A stretch of DNA of 64,000 nt from Comamonas thiooxydans (GTDB taxonomy: Bacteria; Pseudomonadota; Gammaproteobacteria; Burkholderiales; Burkholderiaceae_C), in NCBI RefSeq assembly GCF_000964545.1, contig NZ_BBVD01000001.1:186001-250000 (forward strand), read 5' to 3'. The position numbers and the translations under genes are program-made. The first letter of the stretch is position 1. Each line of letters starts with the position of its first letter. Of this stretch, positions 16,329 through 26,558 are shown piece after piece. The notes beneath the pieces are model-generated. The model was not told where the DNA came from. It saw nothing but the letters and a program-made list of their open reading frames with translations, and searched no databases.

Positions 16329-16817
16329 ATGGCGATCGTTGTCAACAAACCACTCCCAGAATTTGAAGCCAACGCCACCGGCGGCGTCAAGGTGTCCAAC
16401 ACCTCGCACAACGGCCAGATTCTGATCCTGTATTTCTACCCCAAGGACAACACGCCGGGTTGTACCACGGAAGCAATGCAATTCCGCGATAAGTACAAGG
16501 ATTTCGTGAAGGCTGGCGCCACCGTGTTCGGTGTGTCGCGCGACAACATGAACTCGCACAACGACTTCAAGGAAAAGCTGGAACTGCCGTTCGAGCTGAT
16601 TGCCGACACCGAAGAAAAGATGTGCCACATGTTTGGCGTGGTCAAGAACAAGATCATGTACGGCAAGAAGGTCAAGGGCATCGAGCGCTCCACCTTCCTG
16701 ATCGGCGCCGACGGCATCCTGATGCAAGAATGGCGCGGCCTGAAGGTCCCCGGCCACGTGGACGAAGTACTCAAGGCCGTCAAAAGCCTAAAGACTCAAG
16801 ACAAGAAGGTGGCCTGA
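16329..16817 (+). CDS. bcp: Peroxiredoxin of the Bcp/PrxQ family
   Basis: This is a 162-residue thiol peroxidase that reduces H2O2 and organic hydroperoxides. The peroxidatic cysteine is C45 in NTPGCTTEAMQFRD. Many Bcp proteins have a resolving Cys five residues later; here that position is Met, and the only other Cys is near residue 99 (EKMCHMFG). The protein may therefore act as a one-Cys enzyme or use an external thiol. The catalytic Thr and Arg context (KDNTPGC, KGIERSTFLI) is intact. A weak terminator-like hairpin follows about 155 nt downstream, before phoH. Confidence 0.93.
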   Translation: MAIVVNKPLPEFEANATGGVKVSNTSHNGQILILYFYPKDNTPGCTTEAMQFRDKYKDFVKAGATVFGVSRDNMNSHNDFKEKLELPFELIADTEEKMCHMFGVVKNKIMYGKKVKGIERSTFLIGADGILMQEWRGLKVPGHVDEVLKAVKSLKTQDKKVA

Positions 16818-16972
16818 GCCTCGCCCGGGACTGAAACCTTGCAATCATCTACACGCAAAGTATTTCAAAGTCTTTAAACAAGGCAAAACAGGAAATACTG
16901 CTTCAGGCCCTCGGAGCCTATGCATAATGGGGCATGCCTCAGTGCTACGCAGTATTCTCTGTTCACCCCACC

Positions 16973-17000
16973 AAAGCCGCCTCGGTTTCCAGGCGGCTTT
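16973..17000 (+). terminator. Possible weak terminator between bcp and phoH
   Basis: A 10-bp stem (AAAGCCGCCT, 16973-16982, with 16991-17000) is followed by GTGCTTTTTG. The T-run is displaced by four bases, so it may be partial or act as an attenuator before phoH. Confidence 0.45.
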
Positions 17001-17037
17001 GTGCTTTTTGAATCTTGTTGAGAACGGTTCGTCCACT

Positions 17038-18750
17038 ATGCCCCTGCCCCCCGCACCCGGCCACCGCGCCGCAAAGCTCTCCGCAGAAGCCTTTTCGTCC
17101 ATCCGCAAGCCTGCCAAGCAGACTGCAGAACTTGACGAGGATCTGAACCCCTCCGACGGAGCCGCCCTGAGTGCGGCTCCTGAGCCCGCCCCTGCAGTCA
17201 CCAAGTCCCGTCGCAGTGCCAGCAAGCCCACTGTCGCTGCAACTGCTGCAGCCAAAGCGCCGCGCAAGACCGCTGCCACAACCGCCGCTGCAGCACCTGC
17301 CAAACCCGCCGACGCGACTGCCAAGCCTGCTCGCCGCGCCCGCAATACGCGCACCGGCCCGACCACGCTGTTCGTGCTGGACACCAATGTGCTGCTGCAT
17401 GACCCCAGCAGCCTGTTCCGCTTTGAAGAGCACGACATCTTCCTGCCCATGGTGGTGCTGGAAGAACTGGACAACCACAAAAAGGGCATGACCGAAGTGG
17501 CGCGCAACGGCCGCCAGGTCAGCCGCACCCTGGACTCCCTGGTTGCCTCCCAGCCCGCCGACGGTCTGGAAAAAGGCCTGCCGCTCAATGCCACGGGTCA
17601 GCGCAGCGCCACCGGCACGCTGTACTTCCAGACCAACCCTCTGGATGCATCCCTGCCCGAGAGCCTGCCACAGGGCAAGGCCGACAACCAGATTCTGGGC
17701 GTGGTCGCAGCCCTGCGCGAGCAGCACAAGGATCGCGAAGTCGTGCTGGTGTCCAAGGACATCAATATGCGCGTCAAGGCGCGCGCCCTGGGCCTGGCCG
17801 CCGAGGACTACCAGAACGACAAGGTGCTGGAAGACGGCGATCTGCTGTATTCGGGCGCACTGGCCCTGCCCCACGACTTCTGGGCCAAGGCCGGCAAGAA
17901 TGTGGAGAGCTGGCAGGAAGGCGCCATCACCTACTACCGCGTCAGCGGCGCCATCGTCGACCAGTTGATGATCAACCAGTTCGTCTACTACGAAGCACCG
18001 GGCGAGCCCAGCCTCTATATGCGCGTGACCGAAATCCGCGACAAGACGGCCGTGCTCAAGACGCTGCGCGACTTCGGCAATCCCAAGAATGCCGTCTGGG
18101 GCGTGTCCACACGCAATCGCGAGCAGAACTTCGCCATGAACCTGCTGGTCAACCCCGAAGTGGACTTTGTCACACTGACAGGCACGGCAGGTACCGGCAA
18201 GACCCTGCTGGCCCTGGCCGCCGGCCTGGCCCAGGTGCTGGACGAGCGCCGCTACACCGAGATCATCATGACCCGCGCCACGGTGAGCGTGGGCGAGGAC
18301 ATCGGCTTCCTGCCCGGCACGGAAGAGGAAAAGATGGGCCCCTGGATGGGCGCCCTGGATGACAACCTGGAGTTCCTGGCCAAGGGCGACGGCGGCAATG
18401 CCGGCGAGTGGGGGCGCGCCGCCACCAACGAGCTGATCCGCAGCCGCATCAAGATCAAGAGCATGAACTTCATGCGCGGTCGCACGTTTCTGAACAAATA
18501 CGTCATCATCGACGAGGCCCAGAACCTGACCCCCAAGCAGATGAAGACCTTGATCACACGTGCCGGCCCCGGCACCAAGATCATCTGCATGGGCAATCTG
18601 GCCCAGATCGACACGCCCTACCTGACAGAAGGCAGCTCGGGCCTGACCTATGTGGTGGACCGTTTCAAGGGCTGGCCCCATAGCGGCCATATCACGCTGG
18701 CGCGCGGCGAACGCTCGCGCCTGGCAGACTTCGCCAGCGAGGTGCTGTAA
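17038..18750 (+). CDS. PIN-domain plus PhoH ATPase fusion protein
   Basis: This 570-residue protein has three parts. A low-complexity Ala/Lys/Pro-rich N-terminal tail covers about residues 1-110. A PIN nuclease domain begins FVLDTNVLLHDPSSLF, with acidic residues in EELDNHKKG and a later VVLVSKDINMRVKA. A C-terminal PhoH ATPase domain has Walker A LTGTAGTGKTLLA and Walker B YVIIDEAQNLT. PIN-PhoH proteins (PhoH2 type in mycobacteria) act as ATP-driven RNA helicases and RNases. The start at 17038 is chosen because the upstream frame crosses a hairpin. A small membrane-protein gene begins immediately after its stop. Confidence 0.9.
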   Translation: MPLPPAPGHRAAKLSAEAFSSIRKPAKQTAELDEDLNPSDGAALSAAPEPAPAVTKSRRSASKPTVAATAAAKAPRKTAATTAAAAPAKPADATAKPARRARNTRTGPTTLFVLDTNVLLHDPSSLFRFEEHDIFLPMVVLEELDNHKKGMTEVARNGRQVSRTLDSLVASQPADGLEKGLPLNATGQRSATGTLYFQTNPLDASLPESLPQGKADNQILGVVAALREQHKDREVVLVSKDINMRVKARALGLAAEDYQNDKVLEDGDLLYSGALALPHDFWAKAGKNVESWQEGAITYYRVSGAIVDQLMINQFVYYEAPGEPSLYMRVTEIRDKTAVLKTLRDFGNPKNAVWGVSTRNREQNFAMNLLVNPEVDFVTLTGTAGTGKTLLALAAGLAQVLDERRYTEIIMTRATVSVGEDIGFLPGTEEEKMGPWMGALDDNLEFLAKGDGGNAGEWGRAATNELIRSRIKIKSMNFMRGRTFLNKYVIIDEAQNLTPKQMKTLITRAGPGTKIICMGNLAQIDTPYLTEGSSGLTYVVDRFKGWPHSGHITLARGERSRLADFASEVL

Positions 18751-19155
18751 GTGGCGAGCTGGATCGCGGCACTCAAGCTCGTGCCCTGGGGCGAGGTCAT
18801 CAAGGCCACGCCTCAGGTGGTGAAGGCCGCCCAGGGCATGCTCAAGAAGAAAGAAGCCCAGGCCGAAGCGCGCGAGCAGGACGCCAGCGCGCAAAGCGCT
18901 GCGCAGCGCATTTCGCCACCGGCCTCCGCCGGCGAGCAGGCTCTGCTGCTGATCCAGCAGCAGGAGGAGCGCATCACCCAGCTCGAGCAATCGCAGCGCC
19001 AGTCACTGGAGATCATCGAGAAGCTGGCCCAGCAAAATGCCCAGATCGTCGCAACCGTGGGCGCGCTGCGCACAGGTGCACAGCGCCTGGCCTGGGCCTG
19101 CGGCGTGCTGGGACTGTGCGTGATCGGTCTTGGCGTCTACCTGTTCAGCCGCTAA
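18751..19155 (+). CDS. Small coiled-coil protein with a C-terminal membrane anchor
   Basis: This 134-residue protein starts with GTG directly after the phoH stop (TAAGTG), so it depends on phoH translation. It has an amphipathic N-terminus (ASWIAALKLVPWGEVIKA), a polar linker, a coiled-coil segment (LIQQQEERITQLEQSQRQSL) and one C-terminal membrane helix (LAWACGVLGLCVIGLGVYLF). I do not recognise a family. The tight arrangement suggests a partner that holds or positions the PIN-PhoH protein at the membrane; this is inference. A strong terminator follows 21 nt later. Confidence 0.75.
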   Translation: MASWIAALKLVPWGEVIKATPQVVKAAQGMLKKKEAQAEAREQDASAQSAAQRISPPASAGEQALLLIQQQEERITQLEQSQRQSLEIIEKLAQQNAQIVATVGALRTGAQRLAWACGVLGLCVIGLGVYLFSR

Positions 19156-19176
19156 CCCCGCAGCTGCTCAAAAAAC

Positions 19177-19209
19177 AAAGCCCGCAAGGTCTGTGCCTTG
19201 CGGGCTTTT
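19177..19209 (+). terminator. Terminator of the phoH unit
   Basis: A 13-bp stem (19177-19189 with 19196-19208), TCTGTG loop, followed by T. Adjacent to the 82-bp repeat copy B. Confidence 0.88.
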
Positions 19210-19226
19210 CTTATACCCTTCAATTT

Positions 19227-19308
19227 GATAGCTGGCAGCGCTTGATATTCATAGCTTTCATATTCATAGAGTTATGAAATCCTCATCCAACAAGCCTTAG
19301 CAGCTATG
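19227..19308. repeat. 82-bp inverted-repeat element, copy B
   Basis: Two 41-bp arms (19227-19267 and the complement of 19268-19308) agree at about 23 of 41 positions, including ATAGCTG at the ends and TTTCATA at positions 30-36. It lies between convergent genes and ends four bases before the dnaB stop codon. Confidence 0.75.
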
Positions 19309-19312
19309 ATTT

Positions 19313-20746
19313 TTAGTATTCATCCGTGCCGTAGCCCTGCGCCAGGTTCTCGAAACGCGTCTGGTTCTTCTGGAAGAAGAGCTTCACCGTCCCCGTCGGC
19401 CCGTTACGCTGCTTGCCGATGATGACCTCGGCAATATTGGGCTCCTTGCTCTCTTTGTTGTAGTAGTCGTCGCGGTAGATGAACATGATGATGTCCGCGT
19501 CCTGCTCGATGGCGCCCGATTCGCGCAGGTCGGACATCATGGGGCGCTTGTCGGTACGCTGCTCCACCGAGCGGTTGAGCTGGGACAGCGCAATCACCGG
19601 ACATTGCAGCTCCTTGGCCAGCATCTTCAAACCCCGCGAGATTTCGCCCAGCTCGGTCGCGCGGTTGTCGGAACTGGCGGCAGATCCCGATCCGCTCATC
19701 AGTTGCAGGTAGTCAACCACGATCAGGCCCAGCTTGCCGCACTGGCGCGCCAGACGACGCGCATTGGCACGCAGCTCGGTTGGAGACAGGCCCGGCGTTT
19801 CGTCGATATGCAGCGACACGGTGCGCAGGCGCTCGATGGCCTCGGTCAGACGCGGCCACTCGTCGTCGCTGAGCTTGCCGGTACGCAGATTGCCCTGGTT
19901 GACGCGGCCGATGGAGCCGACGATACGAACCGCCAGCTGGGCCGCGCCCATTTCCATGGAGAAGATGGCGACCGGCAAGCCCTCATTAAGCGCCACATGC
20001 TCGGCAATATTCACGGCAAACGAGGTCTTGCCCATGGAGGGACGCGCCGCCAGCACCACCATGTCGCCGGCCTGCAGGCCCGAGGTCATGCGATCCAGAT
20101 CGACAAAGCCCGTGGGCACGCCGGTCACATCCATGGGGTTGTCGGCCATCTCCTGGACCCGGTCCAGCAGGTCCACCACCAGCGAATCCAGCGACTGGAA
20201 ACCCTGCTTGTTGCGCGCTCCCTCCTCGCCGATCGCCATGATCTTCTGCTCGGCTTCGTCGAGGATGCGCTCCACGGTCTTGCCCTGCGGATTGAAGGCA
20301 TTGGTCGCGATGTCGTCGCTGGCCGTGACCAGCTTGCGCAAGATGGCGCGCTCGCGCACGATTTCCGCATAGCGGCGGATATTGCTGGCACTGGGCACAT
20401 ACTGCGCCAGCTGGTTCAGGTACATCAGGCCGCCGATTTCCTCGGCCTTGCCCATGCCCTGCAGATGCTCATAAACCGTGATCACGTCGGCCGGCTTGCT
20501 TGCATTGATCAGCTTGCCGATGGCTTCGTAGATCAGCTTGTGCTCGTGCCGGTAGAAGTCGCCGTCGCCAAGCAGATCACCAACGCGCTCCCAGGCATTG
20601 TTGTCCAGCAGCAGACCGCCGAGCACCGAAGATTCCGACTCCATGGAGTGCGGCGGCACACGCAGTTGCGCCACCTGCTGATCGGCAGTGGGAACCGGGG
20701 CGAATGCATCATCTTGCAGATCAAGCGGGGGCATTACTGACGACAT
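19313..20746 (-). CDS. dnaB: Replicative DNA helicase DnaB
   Basis: DnaB (477 residues) is the hexameric 5'-3' helicase of the replication fork. The N-terminal primase-interacting domain contains PPHSMESESSVLGGLLLDN; the RecA-like domain has Walker A in AARPSMGKTSFAVN, a SMEMGAAQLAVR segment, Walker B LIVVDYLQLM and the arginine-finger region near KRPMMSDLRESGAIEQDAD. The start MSSVMPPLD at 20746 gives the normal family length; the frame extends 44 codons upstream without conserved sequence. It follows rplI on the same strand, with a terminator in between, so its expression is probably partly uncoupled from the ribosomal genes. Confidence 0.97.
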   Translation of the reverse strand: MSSVMPPLDLQDDAFAPVPTADQQVAQLRVPPHSMESESSVLGGLLLDNNAWERVGDLLGDGDFYRHEHKLIYEAIGKLINASKPADVITVYEHLQGMGKAEEIGGLMYLNQLAQYVPSASNIRRYAEIVRERAILRKLVTASDDIATNAFNPQGKTVERILDEAEQKIMAIGEEGARNKQGFQSLDSLVVDLLDRVQEMADNPMDVTGVPTGFVDLDRMTSGLQAGDMVVLAARPSMGKTSFAVNIAEHVALNEGLPVAIFSMEMGAAQLAVRIVGSIGRVNQGNLRTGKLSDDEWPRLTEAIERLRTVSLHIDETPGLSPTELRANARRLARQCGKLGLIVVDYLQLMSGSGSAASSDNRATELGEISRGLKMLAKELQCPVIALSQLNRSVEQRTDKRPMMSDLRESGAIEQDADIIMFIYRDDYYNKESKEPNIAEVIIGKQRNGPTGTVKLFFQKNQTRFENLAQGYGTDEY

Positions 20747-20845
20747 GAGACTCCTAGAGACAAGTCCTCCATCGTAGCGGGAGGCGGTGGCGACGTCACG
20801 GCGGGTGACGATAAAAACGCTGGCGAGACAAACAATTACCAGAAA

Positions 20846-20873
20846 ACAAAAAACCGCCCGAAGGCGGCTTTTT
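20846..20873 (-). terminator. Terminator between rplI and dnaB
   Basis: On the minus strand a GCCGCC/GGCGGT stem with a TTCG loop (20854-20867) is followed by a T-run. It sits 24 nt after the rplI stop and 100 nt before the dnaB start. Confidence 0.75.
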
Positions 20874-20896
20874 GCCAATTCAGAACAGAGCCTGAA

Positions 20897-21349
20897 TTAG
20901 GAGTGGTCGCCGTACACGGAGACGGCCACTTCTGCAGCCACGTCGGTGTGCAGAGCCACCACCACAGTGGCATCGCCAACGGTCTTGATGGGGCCGTTGG
21001 GCATGCGCACTTGCGACTTGTTCACTGCGAAACCGGCCTTGACCAGTTCTTCAGCGATGTCGGCGTTGGTGATGGAACCAAACAGACGACCGTCAACGCC
21101 AGCCTTCTGAGTGATCTTCACGTTCACGCCGTTGAGCTTTTCGCTCAGTTCTTGAGCGGCAGCCAGCTTCTCGGCGGCAGCCTTTTCCAGCTCAGCGCGC
21201 TTGGCTTCGAATTCAGCCTTGGCAGCAGCTGTTGCACGACGTGCAGCGCCGGAGGGGATCAGGAAGTTACGAGCGTAACCGTCCTTAACCTTGACGATAT
21301 CGCCCAGGTTACCCAGGTTCACAACCTTTTCGAGCAGAATGATTTGCAT
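20897..21349 (-). CDS. rplI: 50S ribosomal protein L9
   Basis: L9 (150 residues, normal length) binds 23S rRNA near the L1 stalk and affects reading-frame maintenance. The start MQIILLEKVVNLGNLGD and the VKDGYARNFLIPSG motif are diagnostic; the long connecting helix (AAKAEFEAKRAELEKAAAEK) joins the two globular domains, and the C-terminus has GRLFGSITNADIAEEL. It is the fourth gene of rpsF-priB-rpsR-rplI, 11 nt after rpsR. Confidence 0.98.
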   Translation of the reverse strand: MQIILLEKVVNLGNLGDIVKVKDGYARNFLIPSGAARRATAAAKAEFEAKRAELEKAAAEKLAAAQELSEKLNGVNVKITQKAGVDGRLFGSITNADIAEELVKAGFAVNKSQVRMPNGPIKTVGDATVVVALHTDVAAEVAVSVYGDHS

Positions 21350-21360
21350 AGTCGTGCTCC

Positions 21361-21642
21361 TTAGATCTTGTGCTGGTCAGAGTAGGGCAGCATAGCCAGG
21401 AAGCGAGCGCGCTTGATGGCTGTGTTCAGCTGACGCTGGTAGATGGCGCGCGTGCCGGTCAGGCGTGCGGGCACAATCTTGCCGTTTTCGGCGATGAAGT
21501 CACGCAGGGTGTCGACATCCTTGTAGTCGATTTCTTCGACGCCGGCGACTGTGAAGCGGCAGAAACGCTTGCGCTTGAACAGCAGCGACTGGGTGTTGCG
21601 CTTAGGACGCTTGTCCTTGTTGAATTTCTTGAACGTGGCCAT
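21361..21642 (-). CDS. rpsR: 30S ribosomal protein S18
   Basis: S18 (93 residues) pairs with S6 on the platform of the small subunit. Recognised by KRKRFCRFTVAGVEEIDYKD, RDFIAENGKIVPARLTGTRA and the RQLNTAIKRARFLAMLPYSD end. The N-terminus carries a somewhat long basic extension (MATFKKFNKDKRPKRNTQ), common in beta-proteobacteria. It lies between priB and rplI. Confidence 0.98.
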   Translation of the reverse strand: MATFKKFNKDKRPKRNTQSLLFKRKRFCRFTVAGVEEIDYKDVDTLRDFIAENGKIVPARLTGTRAIYQRQLNTAIKRARFLAMLPYSDQHKI

Positions 21643-21660
21643 TGCTGGACCTCTTGAAAA

Positions 21661-21951
21661 TTAATTTTGTTGAATATCCTGAATGTGTAAAACCAGCATC
21701 TTGCTATTGCGCGGCGTGGCCAGAAAACCTTGAAAGGTCCATTGACTACCGGGTGCTTGGCGGGCCAGCTTTTCAGCCAGGGCGCCAAAGGCAACAGCCT
21801 TGACAGATGCATTCACGTTGCGCGCACTGCCCAGCTCTTGTTGCTGCGAACTGTGTTCAATTCGCAAATCCAGGGCCGGCAATCCGGCGGGCGTGTAGCG
21901 CAAAGCAGCTTGCTCTACGAGAAGGCCCGTCAATACAACGCGGTTTTCCAC
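21661..21951 (-). CDS. priB: Primosomal replication protein PriB
   Basis: PriB (96 residues) is a small OB-fold single-stranded DNA-binding protein that helps PriA restart stalled replication forks. The sequence NRVVLTGLLVEQAALRYTPAGLPALDLRIEH and the VKAVAFGALAEKLA strand match the PriB/SSB fold; its place between rpsF and rpsR is the classic proteobacterial arrangement and confirms the call. Confidence 0.93.
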   Translation of the reverse strand: MENRVVLTGLLVEQAALRYTPAGLPALDLRIEHSSQQQELGSARNVNASVKAVAFGALAEKLARQAPGSQWTFQGFLATPRNSKMLVLHIQDIQQN

Positions 21952-21971
21952 TCCTTCAGTGTCTGATGCTA

Positions 21972-22334
21972 TTAAGCGTGCTCAGCCTGGTTGGCCTTGC
22001 GGGCTTCTTCGCGCTCAACGCTCTTCATCATGGCGGAAGCAGCTGTTTCAGCCTTCTTCTTCTGCACAGTCAGGTGACGCAGCACGGCATCGTTGAACTT
22101 GAAGGCGTGTTCCAGTTCAGCCATCACAGCCTGGTCGGCTTCGATGTTCAGGCACAGGTAGTGAGCCTTAGCGAGCTTGTTGATCATGTAAGCCAGCTGA
22201 CGACGGCCCCAATCTTCTTCGCGATGCACCTTGCCGCCACCAGCGGCAATCATGCCCTTGTAGCGCTCCAGCATCGCGGGAACTTGTTCGCTTTGATCCG
22301 GATGGATCAACAAAATGATTTCGTAATGACGCAT
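21972..22334 (-). CDS. rpsF: 30S ribosomal protein S6
   Basis: S6 (120 residues) opens the operon. The start MRHYEIILLIHPDQSEQVP at 22334 is diagnostic; the upstream in-frame extension to 22391 is ignored. Family marks are EDWGRRQLAYMINKLAKAHY and the C-terminal DAVLRHLTVQKKKAET. The Lys/Ala/Glu-rich tail is a normal variable region. A Shine-Dalgarno-like AGGAGT lies just before the ATG. Confidence 0.98.
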   Translation of the reverse strand: MRHYEIILLIHPDQSEQVPAMLERYKGMIAAGGGKVHREEDWGRRQLAYMINKLAKAHYLCLNIEADQAVMAELEHAFKFNDAVLRHLTVQKKKAETAASAMMKSVEREEARKANQAEHA

Positions 22335-22578
22335 AACGACTCCTTTTGGGTAAACGCCGCCCACTGCGTCTGTAGCGGTGCGGCAAGGCAAAACGTGAGA
22401 TTCTAGCCGAGTGGCAGACTATCTGTACACTCTGGGGCCTATAAACCTGCGATTAGCATTGGTCAATCAAGGCGAGATGTCTTGAAATCACAAGTACTCA
22501 CTCCCCTGGAATGTCCCGCAAATGCTGCAGACTCACCCCATCCGCTGCGCCCGTCGCCCTTTGTTGAGCGGCACGGGT

Positions 22579-22606
22579 CTTGAAATAGACCTGGCGGAGC
22601 GCATCT
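22579..22606 (+). promoter_or_regulatory. Candidate heat-shock (sigma-32) promoter of grpE
   Basis: CTTGAA (22579-22584), 14 nt, then GCGCATCT (22599-22606), compared with the sigma-32 consensus CTTGAA-N13/14-CCCCATNT. It is 43 nt before the grpE ATG. A second candidate, CTTGAAA at 22481 with CCCCTG at 22503, is further upstream. Confidence 0.4.
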
Positions 22607-22648
22607 GGCAGACAGATTGTCTTAAGTTTTGAGAAACCTTCACCAACT

Positions 22649-23194
22649 ATGACCGAGAACCACAACCCCAACACCATCAACGACGCCAGCCCCGAGGAAC
22701 TGGAAGCGGCCCTGGCAGCCAATGCGTCGGACGAACTGGGACGTCTGCAGGCCGAGCTGGAAGAACTCAAGGCCAAGAGCGCCGATCTGGCCGACCAATA
22801 CCTGCGTGCCAAGGCCGACGCCGAAAACATGCGCCGTCGCGCCGAAGAAGAGGTCGCCAAGGCACGCAAGTTCGGCATCGAGAGCTTTGCAGAAAGCCTG
22901 CTGCCCGTGATCGACAGCCTGGACGCGGCCCTGTCCATCCAGAACGCCACGCCCGAACAGCTGCGCGAAGGCTCGGACGCCACGCTACGCCAGCTGAATT
23001 CGGCCCTGGAACGCAACAAGGTGCTGGCCATCAATCCCGCTGCGGGCGAGAAGTTCGACCCTCACCACCACCAGGCCATCTCCATGGTTCCCGCCGACCA
23101 GCCCGCCAACACCGTGGTTGCCGTGCTGCAAAAGGGCTATGTGATCGCCGACCGCATCCTGCGCCCCGCGCTGGTGACCGTTGCCCAGGGCTGA
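22649..23194 (+). CDS. grpE: Nucleotide exchange factor GrpE
   Basis: GrpE (181 residues) releases ADP from DnaK and acts as a thermosensor. A long N-terminal helix (ELGRLQAELEELKAKSADLA) leads to the family signature DQYLRAKADAENMRRRAEEEV and ARKFGIESFAESLLPVIDSL; the C-terminal beta domain has FDPHHHQAISMV and VVAVLQKGYVIADRILRPA. It is followed by dnaK and dnaJ in the standard chaperone order, with a separate promoter-like sequence before dnaK. Confidence 0.97.
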   Translation: MTENHNPNTINDASPEELEAALAANASDELGRLQAELEELKAKSADLADQYLRAKADAENMRRRAEEEVAKARKFGIESFAESLLPVIDSLDAALSIQNATPEQLREGSDATLRQLNSALERNKVLAINPAAGEKFDPHHHQAISMVPADQPANTVVAVLQKGYVIADRILRPALVTVAQG

Positions 23195-23250
23195 GCCGGC
23201 TAGACACCCCAAAAAAACAACCGTCAGGGCAAAAAATAGTAAGTGACGGC

Positions 23251-23276
23251 TCTTGAAGCCGGCCACTACGCCCACA
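23251..23276 (+). promoter_or_regulatory. Candidate heat-shock (sigma-32) promoter of dnaK
   Basis: TCTTGAA (23251-23257), 13 nt, CCCACA (23271-23276) lies 44 nt before the dnaK ATG in the 125-nt gap after grpE. It suggests dnaK can be induced separately from grpE. Confidence 0.45.
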
Positions 23277-23319
23277 AGTGACGAATCAAGCAAACATTCA
23301 ACAGATTACGGAGAGAATT

Positions 23320-25263
<1,944 letters not shown>

Positions 25264-25363
25264 GCGCGGGCAGGTCCTGGCCTCAAACCATTGACCGCTT
25301 GCCGCCGCGCCGGGCTCTCAGGAGCTGGCGCGGCGTTCCTGTTCCATCCGACCGAAAACTCAC

Positions 25364-26494
25364 ATGTCCAAACGTGACTACTATGAAGTTCTGGGCGTTG
25401 CCAAAAGCGCCTCGGACGATGACATCAAGAAGGCCTATCGCAAGCTGGCGATGAAGTTCCACCCTGACCGCAATCAGGGCGAGAAGGCCAAGGAAGCCGA
25501 GGAAAAGTTCAAGGAGGTCAAAGAGGCCTACGAGATGCTTTCCGACAGCCAGAAGCGCGCGGCCTACGACCAGTACGGCCATGCCGGCGTGGATCCCAAT
25601 CGCGGCATGGGCGGCGGCGAGGGCTTTGGCGGCTTTGCCGAGGCCTTTGGCGACATCTTTGGCGATATGTTCAACGGTGGCGGCCGCGGCGGTCGCGGCG
25701 GCCGTCAGGTCTACCGCGGCAACGACCTCAGCTATTCCATGGAAATCACCCTGGAAGAGGCTGCCAAGGGCAAGGATGCCCAGATCCGCATTCCAAGCTG
25801 GGACAGCTGCGACACCTGCAGCGGCAGCGGCGCCAAGCCCGGCACCAGCACCAAGACCTGCACCACCTGCAACGGCATGGGCACAGTACAGATGCGCCAG
25901 GGCTTTTTCAGCGTGCAGCAGACCTGCCCGCACTGCCGCGGCACAGGCAAGATCATCCCCGAGCCCTGCACATCCTGCGGCGGCCAGGGCAAGGTCAAGC
26001 GCCAGAAGACGCTGGAAGTGAAGATTCCCGCCGGCATCGACGACGGCATGCGCATCCGCTCGGCCGGCAACGGAGAGCCCGGCACCAATGGCGGCCCGGC
26101 AGGCGACCTCTATATCGAGATTCGCGTCAAGGACCACGACATCTTCGAGCGCGACGGTGACGATCTGCACTGCAATGTGCCCGTGAGCTTCATCACCGCC
26201 GCTCTGGGCGGCGAGATCGAAGTGCCCACGCTGCAAGGCAAGGCGGCGATCGACATCCCTGAAGGCACGCAAGCCGGCAAGCAGTTCCGCCTGCGCGGCA
26301 AGGGCATCAAGGGCATTCGCTCCAGCTACCCCGGTGATCTGTACTGCCACATCGTGGTGGAGACTCCGGTCAAGCTCACCGAGTACCAGCGCAAGCTGCT
26401 CAAGGATCTGGACGAATCGCTCAAGAAGGGTGGCTCCAAGCATTCGCCCAGCGGCGAAAGCTGGACGGACCGCCTGAAGAGTTTCTTCAGCTAG
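25364..26494 (+). CDS. dnaJ: Co-chaperone DnaJ
   Basis: DnaJ (376 residues) delivers substrates to DnaK and stimulates its ATPase. It has a J domain with the HPDRN loop (residues 1-70), a Gly/Phe-rich stretch (about 77-115), a zinc region with four CxxCxGxG repeats (CDTCSGSG, CTTCNGMG, CPHCRGTG, CTSCGGQG, about 149-215) and the C-terminal beta domains ending in a helical dimerisation tail. It is a complete type I DnaJ. A strong terminator follows. Confidence 0.98.
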   Translation: MSKRDYYEVLGVAKSASDDDIKKAYRKLAMKFHPDRNQGEKAKEAEEKFKEVKEAYEMLSDSQKRAAYDQYGHAGVDPNRGMGGGEGFGGFAEAFGDIFGDMFNGGGRGGRGGRQVYRGNDLSYSMEITLEEAAKGKDAQIRIPSWDSCDTCSGSGAKPGTSTKTCTTCNGMGTVQMRQGFFSVQQTCPHCRGTGKIIPEPCTSCGGQGKVKRQKTLEVKIPAGIDDGMRIRSAGNGEPGTNGGPAGDLYIEIRVKDHDIFERDGDDLHCNVPVSFITAALGGEIEVPTLQGKAAIDIPEGTQAGKQFRLRGKGIKGIRSSYPGDLYCHIVVETPVKLTEYQRKLLKDLDESLKKGGSKHSPSGESWTDRLKSFFS

Positions 26495-26510
26495 GCTCCT
26501 GCACCCAACA

Positions 26511-26545
26511 AAAAGCCCATCGGCAGTGCCTGATGGGCTTTTTTT
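26511..26545. terminator. Terminator after dnaJ, usable from both sides
   Basis: Stem AAAAGCCCATC (26511-26521) with GATGGGCTTTT (26532-26542), then a T-run. It ends dnaJ and, on the other strand, the Sel1-repeat gene. Confidence 0.88.
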
Positions 26546-26558
26546 CATGGCTCGCCAA

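Noticed and set aside
16963..18990. Very long minus-strand frame opposite phoH
   Set aside because: A shadow caused by high GC at third codon positions. The protein is Gly/His/Gln-rich and nonsensical; phoH is well supported.
25670..25715. GGCGGC-rich run in dnaJ as a regulatory repeat
   Set aside because: It encodes the Gly/Phe-rich region of DnaJ.
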